Assembly (NCBI GenBank): GCA_947179485.1
Contig: OX359246.1
Coordinates: forward strand, 19,468,001 to 19,532,000
Length of the DNA stretch: 64,000 nucleotides
Source: Allacma fusca
Lineage: Eukaryota; Arthropoda; Collembola; Symphypleona; Sminthuridae
Reading direction: 5' to 3'
Shown here: positions 1 through 12,279 of the stretch, in pieces
Layout of the letters: each line of letters starts with the position of its first letter
Numbering within the stretch: position 1 is the first letter of the stretch
The notes under the pieces: model-generated
Told to the model about the DNA's origin: nothing
What the model saw: the letters and a program-made list of their open reading frames with translations, nothing else
Databases searched by the model: none
Made by a program: the position numbers and the translations under genes

Positions 1-1486
1 GATTGTCAAACGTAATTTTATTGCATCTTTATTAAAATGGTCAGCAGAGGCTGACAAAGTTCAAAATATTGCCTTGCTAAGCTGCAGAATGTGTAGGTTT
101 AATTTGTTTGACAAAATGGTATTCATATTTGAAACGGCGAAGTTGAACCAAGTAAAATGTCGCCACATTGGGACACAGTTACTTGACTATTTCGATTACT
201 GGGACATCAAAGAGACGTTTACTTTCCTTTCAACTCCGGGAGCAAGTGACGAAAATATTATTCTTAGCAAGTGTCATTATTTATCTCACAAATGATTTCG
301 CTTTAGCATCAGTAGCACTGGCATCAGTAATTATTCTGTACAAGAGTTGTTTCTGATATCAGAAAGAAGCTTTGTGCTGGCTGGGTATTGATCCCGGCCA
401 AAATTTTTACACGAATTAAAAGTTTGAACAATTTGAAACTTTTGCTTTAAACTTTTTTCCAAATTTATGCCAGACCAATAAATCTGTTCCCAAATATTGG
501 ACTAGACAGGTAATACCATTCCTGTATTAGGAGCTTAACGGACAGTTTGGTCTGAGCAAATTATAGACTCGATAGGTTTTTGCGCGCTTATATTATTCAA
601 AAGTACACAACAGTATTAAAACGTCAGCCAAAGGAGTACATTTCGGGATATTAATAAATAGCATTAAATTTAGTTGTTTGATGAAACATTTAGTTTGAAG
701 AATTCACCACCACAAAATGTGGTCCCATTGGTCTGTTCCAAAGGGCGGAACAGGTCATGTACTTCTAAACCATTAAATCTACGGGAAAATGTTCTTTGGA
801 CCAAAATTTTGTAGATCTTGTGGAATGGTCTCCTACGTTTATAACAGACCAGACAAAAAATCAAAGAACAGATTGAACTATTCCTGTAACTAGTCAGTGC
901 AAGTGTTCTTTGATACCTTCTTTTTATAAATCTATACAATTTTGCTAGTATTTCGTAAGAAGAAGTTTCTTTTGTGAAAGCCTGTTCTTTTAAAACAAAT
1001 AAAATCTTTAAAAATTCGAAGTACTATATTTTGCACGTATGAGCGAGCTAGCTAACGAAAAATAACGTGTAACCTTAATGTACATGCATAAGTTTGTATG
1101 TGGCCACTAGCAGTGTAAATAAAACTAATTTTAAAATGGTTTCCCCCCTTTTTCCGACGTTCAGGAGTGACTGGTGTCTAGCAGAGTGGACTGGAGAAAA
1201 GACCATTTGCAAAAGGTGTACAGGCCAGCGATATAGTTTTAATCTCAAATGGGAAGGATTTGATGAAGAAAGTGAATGGAGTATCCTATACGTATTCCTA
1301 TGTGGAATGTGTGGAAACTCTCAATGCTGTCCAGATAGAGAAAACGGTGGATGATATTCTGTTGATACAGATGAAACTTGCAGATTTTATAAGGACACAA
1401 AGGAAAACCAACAAATAATTTATGTACAATCAGGCCCGGATGCAATATGCAATTAAAGAATCGCCAGTTGTTACAAATGCATGCAT
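1..1486. other. No gene recognised
   Basis: AT-rich sequence with only short open frames on both strands. A plus-strand frame at 1094-1354 contains a short KWEGF stretch that recalls chromodomains, but it lacks the rest of that fold. I see no splice-consistent gene here. Confidence 0.5.
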
Positions 1487-1494
1487 AAGGCAGG

Positions 1495-2462
1495 CAGGGT
1501 TGCACAAATGAAAATGCCCTCGGTTTTATGCCTGCCCTCCTGAAAATGCCCTGAAAATGCCCAAAACGCCGAAAATGCCCTGAAAATGCCTTACTCTGAA
1601 AATGCCCGGCATTTTGGGCATTTTAGGCAGGCATTTTGGGCATATTGGGCATTTTTACAGAAACTTATACACTATGACCAGTATTGCTCCTTTAGCTAAT
1701 ATAAGGGAGTTTTTCACCGCATAATCAAACCCATCCAGTTTTAGAAAATGTTATACTTGATTTAAAAAAAAGAATTTAATTCGTCTAATTCCCTAATGGC
1801 TATTTCAATAAGCCCCAACGGAGTTGGAAAGAACAATTTGCACAGTGCCAGCATAAATTCCGTATTTTGATTATGGCTTGTAAATTATAGAAAAGTTTAC
1901 ATTTTCATTAGACACATATAATGCGACGGTTATAATCAGCCGTAGTAAACCAGTGTAATAATTCTAGGAGTTCAAAATGTAACAATAAATACATTTAGAT
2001 GACGACGAGTTTTGAAGCTCACAAACAATGATATTGTTAATCTTTTAACAACTATTTTATCTTTTTGTGTTGCAACTTTGCCCGAATATGTTTGTTCTTG
2101 AAATCTAAATAATTACAGACACGGTGTACAAGCGAATTTTTACAACAAAATAAGGAAAATAGAATTATTATTATTTTTCCATAAATATGCCTATATCAAC
2201 TGGATCCAGCACTCCAGGTTTCAACCTTTTTGGAATCAGTTTTTGTGACTTATTTTGCAAAACTAGCAGGTAGTTAAAGTCATATATTTAAAAAATTGGA
2301 GTGAATATGCCGAAAATGCCTGCCCTAGGCTGAAAGTGCCCAAAATGCCCAAAGTGCCATAGATGCCCAAAATGCCATGAAATGAAAATGCCGAAAATGC
2401 CAGGGCATTTTGGGCAGGCATGATGCCGAAAATGCCATGGCATTTTCAATTGTGCAACCCTG
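1495..2462. mobile_element. Non-autonomous hAT-like element with iterated 'gaaaatgccc' ends
   Basis: The element begins cagggttgcacaa and ends ttgtgcaaccctg, which are inverted copies. It is flanked by an exact 8-bp direct repeat, aaggcagg, at 1487-1494 and 2463-2470. An 8-bp duplication with a CAGGGTTGC-type terminus is the hallmark of hAT transposons. The first and last 150 bases consist mostly of a short word (gaaaatgccc and its complement gggcattttc) repeated with small changes. The middle part (about 1640-2290) is unique AT-rich sequence without a transposase frame, so the element needs an enzyme from elsewhere. The intact duplication suggests it has not been rearranged since insertion. 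Confidence 0.85.
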
Positions 2463-2470
2463 AAGGCAGG

Positions 2471-4386
2471 AGAAAAAAATGGAATGCAAATATTCTTTTT
2501 TCAGGAATCGTTTTTAGAATTCATTTTTTACCATCGATTTTATTACTTTGCGTTACTCTTTTCTTTTCTTTAACGTCAGAAAAGTGAAGATGTGTTACGA
2601 GCAAAATTTTTACCTGTAAATATTTGAATCTTAGGGGCATACGAATGACTCGCTGAAGATTCATTCCGATGAATGGGAATATAATTTTTTCTAAACATTT
2701 TGAGTAACTCGATGAAGAAAGCGTTTTGGGTGGAGGGCTCGATTCATACAATGACAGCGGTATAACAATCACAGCTTTGAGCTCAATGTCTGATAACAGA
2801 GGCGGGCTGAATACTTCATAGGAATGATATGGCGAGAAACGTTTGCGACTATTATTACATTTTATGCATTAAGTTCGCTTCCGCTGTATGCATCTAATAC
2901 ATAATTGTTTACAAGTTAAATCTCCCCCAAAGTTTTTATGCTGTTATTTAATGGGTTTGCTGTTTGTCAGCAAGTACAGTAAATGTAGAACGGGATTAGG
3001 CCTTAAAGAGAATTGTTCATCTATAAGAAATGTAATAGACAATGGTTTCAGATTTAGTGAAACAATAAATCCAGTTACAAAAGAAAAGCAAACCCAACAA
3101 CTTTTTTGTCCCTCCATGACGTCTAAGTCTAAGATTATATCCCCAACTTGAATTTTGATGAAGTGCAAATTTTAAATGTTTTGCTAAAGTTAGTTTAAAC
3201 ATTAAGTTTAACAAATGTTTTAATTGCTGGATTAGCCCGTGATGACACGGAACCAATACGCTGCAAAATTAAACTAAAACCAGGACCAAAAACTCTGTGA
3301 AATTGTTTGTGTGCATAAATGCGATATGAATTCAATGTTATTGCATTCGGAAGTAGGCATTCCACTATAGTATATTTAAAAAATGTGTAAATATATGCAT
3401 TAAAAATACTTATGCCATTGACACCAACTGTATAATACATATGAAATACTATAGGACTTTAGCAATTATACAATATATAATTATTATATAAAGATGATTT
3501 AATAAAATCGACTAAATTGAAATTTTAAATAGAATCCCTCTGGGATTCGGCTATTTTCCCAACAGATTTAAATTTGCCGTAATTCAATCAAGGTTCATCA
3601 TCGACGAAATTGTACTAGTCTGTACAAGATTCACCAGAATTTTATTGAGGGATCGAGTTTGTTGAGCATGTTAAAGAAGTTGTAGTACATAAAAATACAA
3701 AACGTAGCACTAATGAGACAAAACTAAGAAATTTACATATTACTAACGGAAATGGAATTGACTTTACTATGTAATTTGAAAATACTGGCAATAATTAACA
3801 AAATTTCTACAATCTACAAAGAATAATAATAATTTTTTTCCGACTGCCATACTGCTGTACATACTTGGACATTGCAAGTATTCACAAATATTTTTATTTA
3901 TGTTTGGTCAAATAAAAACGTTTATGATAATTCACTTAATCGGTTAGATTAATCTAGAAACGATTACTCTACTTCCTAGACAAAACAAAAATATTAATCT
4001 TATAACTATCTATATGCTACTACGCATAAAATGGCAGGTAACGTAACATTTCGTTGTTTGTCATGGCAAGTATTTAGTTAATATCTATCAATATATCCCT
4101 GCACAGATGAAGTGATGCTTATAACTGTATTAGGGTGGTTTCGCCCAATATTTAGGCTATCAACATTGCTGGGTCATAAGGAAATAATAAGCATGTCTGT
4201 ATCACCTATTGCTTGATATATCTAAAACTGTGGAGTCTGTATATACATAGGGTAACGCTATATTATGACTTTAGTTTATATTAATGAATATAAAAGTCAA
4301 CATAAACATATTTTAAATCCATGAAGTATCATTTGATGAACATGAAACACATGCAGGCAAGGAATTTTAAAAATATTAGACTAACT
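2471..4386. other. No gene recognised
   Basis: AT-rich intergenic sequence downstream of the minus-strand IR. Several overlapping short frames lie at 2888-3440, but none shows a motif, hydrophobic pattern or consistent splice sites. Confidence 0.5.
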
Positions 4387-5492
4387 TCAGTTCCTTGTTA
4401 AACATTCCGAAAAATTTTTTCCAAGATTTCCCCAAACACCACGCAAACCATACCGGATTTGGTTAATCCCATTGCGAAATAGTTGAAATGTCATCATCAT
4501 TTCCAAAACCCATACAGACGCTCCCAGAGCTCCACCAATTACTACAGAAGCAAAACAGAGAACGAAGTTTTTAATGCCGAATGGTTTTATTGTCACATGT
4601 TGAAATTCCTGCAGTAGTTGATGGAGCTTTTGATATACAACGCTGTCACGATTCTGGTGCAGCCATTCCCTCCCATTTTTCTGTAAATAATTCAACGCAT
4701 CGTCCCTTGATTTCTGAAAGAGACCAGTGATGACAGCCCAATGAAGTACAGAATTAAATGATTCGTAATGTTTTGAGTACTTCTGGAATCCAATGCTCAC
4801 TAGGGGGCTCACAGCAGATGGCGTTGTTTTCAATGGATTAAAAGACGCATGCAATGTGAACATTTTGGCGATTATGGGATCCGCAATAATTGGCCAACCA
4901 ACGCAGACTGTTCGGGGCTCAAACAGAGCTGAGCGCAAGCATTTGACGTAATTCGTTTCATCTATCATCCGCCGTCGGACCTCAACTAAGGCTTTCAAGT
5001 TAGTCGATCTAAAGAAAGACTCTGTAGCTCCACCTTTGTAATACATACCGTAAATAGTGTAATCATCTCTCTCTGCCAACTCTTTGAAATTCTTCGGCAC
5101 TGCATCCGGCTCAGGGAACGTCAAGAAGGAAATGAGGTTACTGTTGTAGAAGACCCCAATAATTATGGAGTAAAAAATTGTGATCACCATCAGGAAGCGG
5201 ACCCTGTTGGGGATCCCTCGACTCTCCTGGAATAAAGCTGAGTAGGGCAGTACAATAGATAAATACAGAGCTTCTGGGGGCTGGGATTCGTCACTTCGCT
5301 TGAGAATCAAATGGATGTAGATTATTGGCATCAGACCCCAGAACACCACAAGAATGACCATCCAGACAGTGAAGTCAAATGGATACAAAATTGCTTGCCA
5401 TTTAACAGTTACCATCGGGTGAGAAACGTAAACTCTAGTTGTGGCCTCGAATAGTATGCAACCGTAATCCATGACTGGGAGTGTACTCAAAA
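4387..5492 (-). CDS. Divergent ionotropic receptor (IR), terminal exon only
   Basis: The exon encodes about 367 residues covering the ion-channel part of an ionotropic receptor: first membrane segment (ILYPFDFTVWMVILVVFWG), pore loop and second segment (SNLISFLTFPEPD), the second ligand-binding lobe, and a last membrane segment near the end (NFVLCFASVVIGGALG). It aligns without gaps over long stretches with the full-length paralogue at 12280-14127. The open frame extends to 5634, but the extra residues are a translated polypyrimidine tract: on the minus strand a long T-rich run followed by cccaag makes a good splice acceptor, with the exon starting at 5492 one base into a codon. The exons for the amino end and first ligand-binding lobe were not found in the next 2.5 kb. 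The arginine that binds glutamate in classical receptors, present in the paralogue as R277, aligns here with threonine. Either the gene has distant 5' exons or it is truncated. Confidence 0.75.
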
Positions 5493-8024
5493 CTTGGGAA
5501 TGGACGAAAAAAAAAAAGAAAAGCATGTCTGAACTTATTATCAATGGGTTAATTCTTCCACTGAATGAAATTAAAACGATTATTAAAAAAATCAAAATTC
5601 CCATTTCTGATCTTGGTCCCGAACTTTGGCACACTGCTTAAATTTTTGAATAAAACAGCAATTCCTGTAACAACATTTGTTCCCTTATAAATATCTTTCT
5701 ATACTTCTCCAGCGTTATGGGTTTGCATTGAACAAACCGACTGTTTATTTTCCCTACTTTACGCTGTCATTTTCCTCATTGCGTACTACTTATATATAAA
5801 TGCATGGATATGCCGCGTGCCAATGAGCTAATCACCAAGAAATAGTCAAAATTATTTTTTGTAGACTAGGTAAGTAAGTGGATAACTTTTTAACCCCATA
5901 GAATTGCTTTAGTTTGTTATGGAAGTATGTAAATATACCTTGGGATGAATATCCGCATTTACAAACAATAAACAAACGGGGAATATCATTATTTCTGCCT
6001 CTTCTTACAACTTGCCATTAACTGGTTAATGTTAATTAGCAGTATGACCCATAAAGAATGTTCAGTTACATTAATTGAAAGGGAGGAGCACCCGTGCTTG
6101 ATTAATATAATGACGACCCTTAATGTAACATTTAGAGTTAATTATTGAGGTGAGGGAAAAAATTACTAAAAATAAATTGGTTATCCAAAACAATTAATAT
6201 CACAATTTTGTATTGCATATTACAAGTATTAAATTTTAATACTCCAAATGAGAATTTAGTCAATCGCGTTTGTAAGAGAAAATAATATCGGAATTGTGTC
6301 AGCCTCGAAAAAATATTTGTCCTCTCCAGACGCTTATGAGTTAAAATAAGAAATAAATAATTTTAATCTTGATTTTATTTCTTAGAATGATGTACCAGGT
6401 ATGGGAAATCAGGAATATTCCCAGTTTATTTTATTCCAGTCAACTCTTTGAGTCCTCCGACTACACAAGTTTTGACTTGGTCTGTTTATTCGCTCGACTC
6501 AATCCCCATCAAATTTCCTACTAAGTTCAGTGTTCCTTCAAAACATTTTTACATCGGCCAGATACGCATGATGAAGTGGTAAGATCAAGGATTCTGCCTT
6601 CTTCGGTTCTCCCTTACTTAGTCTACCTGAGATTAAATTTTTGCCAACAAAGCGTCCTATACTTACTCGAATCTATATTATTGATGAACGTGATTCTATT
6701 TATACCACAAACTCAAACATTACTCAAGCTTTCGATAAAAGCAAGTATACTTTGAAAGCTCATGCCCACTACGCTGTTTGATCTATGTATATTGGATTCG
6801 TTTTTAGAAAGCTTACATTGAAATAACCCAAATTATTATTGCATCAAACACCTCAAAAATTCCCCTTTTCAGGGGATTCCGGCGGCTACAAAAACCAGCC
6901 AGGTCAATAAAACAAACTTAAAATAATCTGAGCAAACTTCGGCAATCGAACTGGGGAATCAAACATTTTCTGTTACTCCGGTTTTATCAGGGCTACCCGC
7001 CATCATCAGTGATACCGTGTATGAAGTTGTAAAAGTTTGGTCAAAAATGTTGAGCAAAGTGAGGACTACTTACTATATAAGGATTCCAAGTTTATTATCT
7101 TCCAGCAGTCTGTAATAAAACTCTATGCATGATCCTTGTTAAATTTGAAAGTTGTTTAGTTTTGAGTCAGCTCGGTCTTATCCGGAGTGTAAAGATAATG
7201 AAGTCACTCCATATAGTAAAGTTATTGTACATACAAAGTGGTTTTACTGGTTTTTATCTAACTCTAAACCTCTTGCGATTTTAAAAAATACATATCACCT
7301 GATAATGTATGCAGAGCATTTGGCCATAAATTTCATACCCTACAATCCCGATAACGACATCCCAACGGCATGAACGTTTGTAACACTACAGGAGATGAGG
7401 TATCGTTAGACGGGTATGACTGATCATCCAGTAATAACATCTGGGAAAATACTCATCATGTCATTATAGAAGAGATTTACTACAGGCCGTGTTGTTATAA
7501 CGAGGGCTGACTGTATGTACCTTTGATATTTTTGCAAAATACCTAGCAAACCTGTTTTCGCAACATGGGACACATCGTATTTTCACCCAATCAAAAATAT
7601 AGTGACAAAAATAAACAGATTCATATTGACTATACATGACTGAGTACGTTACTGATAAAACCTTATCTGCATATAAGTACTCAATTCAACCTATAAAGAA
7701 TTAACATTGCATTTTTAACAGTTACATTTAACAAATACAGGATTACATTGAAGAGAACATAGATGCTCTCGAACTTCAATTAGCTGATTAAAATAAAAGG
7801 CATAATGTGCTATTTGGATTCTCCACTTCATACTACAGATGGACGTTATCGGGTTTTACTATCTGGCTGAACAATAAACCTCTTCAGTTACCAGGATGAC
7901 GTTATAGACCTGAGCTAATGATATGTGTTTAAATAGCTGGGTTAGCATAATAGAACCAGTTACCTTGTAGATTGTACAACAGGTTTTGCAAGTAAATTTT
8001 GCTTTAATTTCCAGTTGCAAAAAA
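5493..8024. other. No gene recognised; expected 5' exons of the IR not found
   Basis: The minus strand should hold the ligand-binding exons of the adjacent IR, but I could not match any segment to the paralogue's first 270 residues. The plus strand has only short frames (for example 7152-7373) without recognisable features. Confidence 0.4.
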
Positions 8025-11000
8025 ATGTTGCAAAATCATTTGAGCGTAAAATTTACGCTGTCCTTTTTATGCTTATTCTTATTTTTTACGAGTGAAATAC
8101 TAGCCCAAGAACTGGAGACGATATATAATCGTAGAGTTGCTGGCATAATATCAGGAAATAACAATCCCCAAAGGGCTGATCAATGGTAAATTAATAGAAG
8201 TTTAACATTCGAACGTTGTTTGAGCGAAGTCTGGTTTTTTTCTTGTCTGTGGATGTTTTGCTTATTGAATGTGGGGCGAAGGTTTTTCTCATGCTTTGAA
8301 TGCCGTAGTACTCGAAAGTACATCGCAGTTTACGTGATCTGTCCTTACATTGGATTACACTACCCCCTCTCTCTATAAGTGATAATTAAGTGAGCCCCCA
8401 AAAGGAGTAAAATTTGAATCTTATAAAGGTATGGTAATTGCTTATAACGTTACGTAAAATGGAATGTCTAAATATTTTTGCTCTTATAAAGAAATTACAT
8501 TGCATTGCTGAGTCTCGGAATCTGTGAATGTACATACTTCAAATTGGATGTTTTTAATAAACCTTTAGGAGGAATGAGCTGACAGCAGAAGGAACCTGGA
8601 AAGATGTTGATTACACTTCAGGATGTCCTGCCAGGTTTGATTTTTACCCCGTGATATTGTTTTAGGAAAATTTAATTTTGACAAAATATTTTAGATATCC
8701 AATTTCCAGTATCTTCAGATATGTGAAGCTTTTTATAACATTGTCTTTACTTTACACAGGCGAGCCAACTGGCCAGCTCAGGACCATCTACATCGAATTA
8801 GTATGTTTACATTTATGTGTTTTCATTAAAACGATTTAATTTAACGGACACACGCCTCTATTATTCCTGGGGAAATTGAGTTCGCAAATAAAACATAACA
8901 AATGAATACAAAATATAGGTACAATTAAGCCTTAAATAGTTCGGTCTAAAATCCTTGTTTGATTTACTAATTACAACAGTCACGATGGCAAGCGTTTGGT
9001 CTCAAAACCAATCCGATGTTGATCTCCTATCAAAAGTATCCTTGGCTCTTGACTGGTGGAACGACCGGGATTATACCGAAGATGATTGCGTGAACGCCGG
9101 AGGAAACGCTAAATACAATTGCCCTTGCGGAACCCCTGGTATGTGGAATACGAACTGGTATGATCAAGTGAGTAGTATAGGACATTAGTAATAATTATTT
9201 TAGTAACTCCCTTAAATGATTGCCTCTACAAATTTGGTGTCTAAAATGTTGACCTAATATGACCCTTATAAATTCACAGATGATCTTAATTCCTGGACTG
9301 TTTGCAAACGCTTGTCTCATCTTAAAGTCCAAACTCACCCCCACCCAACTCCAAAACTGTACCACTCAAATGTACCGAGCCTACGATCGTATTGACGGAG
9401 ATCCAAATGGGAGTATGGGGGCCATGACAGGGGCCAACATGCTGGACGTGTCTTCCACAGGGGTTTCCTTAGGCCTCCTAACGAACAATGCTTTCTCAGT
9501 AAGTGAAGCCGTCGACCGCTACTACAACGAGGCCCAGGTTACAACCGGAGGCGTGGACGGAATTAAAATAGATGGATCCTTTATGCAACACAGTAGCCAA
9601 TTATACAATGGGAATTATGGCGCCGTTTTTATGAGAGCTATGTTGAAAATTTTCTTGGAAACTAAGGGCACAAGTTTGACCCCACCGGACTCCGTCCGCT
9701 CGGCCTACCTCACTGTTATCAATGGAAGTGAATGGCTGATTTACAGAAAGACTGGGAGCGATCAGAAATTGTCATGGCAGTACAGCGCCATTGGACGGAT
9801 GGTATCCCACAGATACGAGGACTGGAGTGGTATTGGCTTAGACCTGGACGAAATCCTTGCTGCAACTGACACGTGGGACAATGCAGCTGCTTTCAAAGAA
9901 ATCGTCGATAGGCTCAAGAGTGGCACGGGCGTCAATCCCGGGGGGCTCATCGGAACCAGATTTTTTCAAACTTCTGATATTATGGTAGCAATTAAATTTC
10001 TATTTACAGTATTTAGCATTAATTTTTTTTAAGATTTGTGATTGTATTTGAAGAAACCGTAGGAGTAGAAATATGCATGATGGGGGTTGAATTTAAGAAA
10101 CATTTATTATTGACGTACTTAGGTCCACAGGGGAGCCAGCTTCATCGTCACTTTAAAAATGTACTCAACCCGCACTACCAACTCTGAGTGCAACAACGGC
10201 CAGAATCCTTTTGGATTCCATTTAAGTGATGGTGTCATTTACACTCACCTGACGGGTCACGAGTACACGAACGTGTACGGGGCATGGGACTGGAATCTCA
10301 TCCCAGGTTCGACAGTCAACTACGGAGCCACGCCCCTGGGTTGTGGCAGCATCCAGCACAAGGGCAAAGAGAGCTACGTCGGGGGCGTGGCCTTGGCCAA
10401 TGCAGGCATTGGCGTCATGAAATACACCAATCCACAGGGCGCTTCTCTCCACTGGCATAAAGTTTTTTTCTTTTTCCCCAACTCTTACATCGTGCAGTTT
10501 GTTGGGGATGCCGTCTCGGCGAATGCTTCCGTCCCAGTGTACACAACCCTGGACCAGAGACAATTGACCGGTGAGATTTACATGGATGGGGTGAAGCTAT
10601 CAACACCCTTGACCCGAAATTTAACAAAGAGAGTATGGCATGACCGTGTTGGCTACGAGTTTCAACACCCTCTCAACGTTACTGTGGACACTCGATCACG
10701 TCAAAGTAACTGGACCGCCATTGGAATTTCTCAAGGGAATGAGACCCAAACCCACTTTACTGCATATTTTGAAAATCCCCAAAAAGAATATCCCGATGAT
10801 TGGTTTACGTACATTGCGTACTTGGATATTGAGCGGAATGATTTTGAGAAGCTTGCCAAAAAACATATGGGGATTTTAATGAACCAAAGTGTAAAAAACT
10901 CTCCTAAAGCAGTAGCTAATGTCAAAGGTGCATTTTACAGGGGAAGGAGCGGGGAATTATGTGTGGGGCTGGCATTTGTTACCCCTGGGGAATATTTTAC

Positions 11001-11226
11001 CGGACTGGAAGAAATAGCTCAGGTGGTTTCGGATTCCCCCATTCTTCTAATGTTCCAGAGGAAGGCCAATGAGCAAGGCTGGAGATTAGCAGTGTCGGAC
11101 CCAGGCCGGACATTGACAAAGGTTAATGTTACGGTTTTTCTCCCCTCTGTGCCGGCCCCGATTAAATTGCAAGTTACGCTGCCGACAGGAGCTTTGGCAG
11201 GTAGTACTGCCGTTGTTGACTTTTAA
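8025..11226 (+). CDS. Secreted polysaccharide lyase, family 8 (hyaluronate/chondroitin/xanthan lyase-like)
   Basis: Six exons join in phase: 8025-8185, 8569-8634, 8760-8800, 8980-9167, 9280-9984 and 10123-11226. Together they encode 754 residues, a normal PL8 length. All five introns are GT-AG and short. The chosen ATG opens a clear signal peptide (MLQNHLSVKFTLSFLCLFLF), so the enzyme is predicted to be secreted. PL8 enzymes cleave uronate-containing polysaccharides by beta-elimination. The catalytic set is visible: Asn205 in TGANMLD, His256 in DGSFMQH and Tyr265 in NYG. The spacing (51 and 9 residues) nearly matches that of pneumococcal hyaluronate lyase (50 and 9). The N-terminal part fits the alpha/alpha toroid. 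The last exon holds the start of the beta-sandwich, with VHRGASF, MYSTRT and a GFHLSDGVIY motif. The natural substrate cannot be read from sequence. PL8 is mainly bacterial and fungal, so an intron-bearing animal copy suggests old horizontal transfer; this is inference. The neighbours are arthropod receptor genes, which argues against contamination. Confidence 0.88.
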
Positions 11227-12279
11227 AAAATTAGGACTGCCTTATTTCAACATCATCAAGGCCTTGCAATATAACCTTTAAAGAAGTAAATTACTCAGGA
11301 AATAATGAAGTCTAAAATTCTTTTCAAAACCACACTAAATGTAAGTATTTTGGATGAAAAAAAAATCATGTGTGTATTGTATTTGTAAAATACGTAAAAA
11401 TAAATTAATAATTAGATTTGCAAACGTATACGTGAATACTTCGACCAATAATAATTATTCCCAAACATCCTTCAACAGTTTGATTACAGAACTAAACAAT
11501 TTATTTTGCTCTTTATATCATTCTACACGTAATAATGCTTAAAAGGAGCATTTTACTGAAGCGAAGTGAAAAAGTAAAAATAATAATTTTAAGCTGTTTG
11601 CTAAAAGTATACTTTGGATGTGCCCTTATAAATTAAGTATGTACGTATATGTGCTCTAGTGTAGTTCACTCTTGCTGACAAAATTTATAAACAAAAGCAT
11701 TATATTTTATGTGGATTCACTAGAAGTCACATGGAACGCTGGCTTATCAAAAGTACATACGATTTTCATTAAATAATTTTGGTTATCTTGAAATTAAAAA
11801 AGTCGGATAATTGGTTTGGATGGCTATACCTTAATAGACATATTCTATTTGAATAGTTCTCAATTTGCTGCCCACTACCACTAACACTGGTGTTGTGACC
11901 CAACGTAAATTAAACGATGGTGATTATGTAATCACCCGAGTGGCCATAATTTTAATTAGAAATAATAGAGCAGGAATATAGAAACTTAAGGCCAATTCTT
12001 CGGACTCCATTGACCGAAAGTAATTTCCTCATTAGTTAAGCCCAGTGGGAGTCACGTTTATTTTTTGGGAAAAAAATATTCCTAATGGTCAGACAACAGA
12101 ATTAAATACAATCATGAGCACACAATTTGATAGAATATTTTGTGCCACCACAAAGTAGCCCAGTGTCAATTAATTTAATTCATGAAATAAAATACGTATA
12201 ATAATTGAACAGGTTCATTTGGTGTCATTGTATTTTTTCTACTCCAGTGCGAAGCTAATAGACTTCAAATGCTATAACA
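11227..12279. other. Intergenic, no gene recognised
   Basis: AT-rich spacer between the lyase and the single-exon IR. It presumably includes the lyase 3' untranslated region and the IR promoter, but no specific signal stands out. Confidence 0.5.

Noticed and set aside
1094-1354. Chromodomain-like KWEGFDEESEW stretch
   Set aside because: Only about 12 residues match and the aromatic cage region and helix are missing; no flanking exons.
5493-5634. Extra N-terminal residues of the minus-strand IR frame, including a run of phenylalanines
   Set aside because: They translate a polypyrimidine tract in front of a splice acceptor and have no counterpart in the paralogue.
9985-10032. Extension of lyase exon 5 past 9984
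   Set aside because: Reading into intron sequence; the in-phase donor atg|gtagca joins FQTSDIM to VHRGASF as expected for PL8.
10222-10627. Minus-strand frames of 113 and 70 codons
   Set aside because: Antisense shadows of the lyase's long last exon, with arginine/cysteine-rich composition and no motif.
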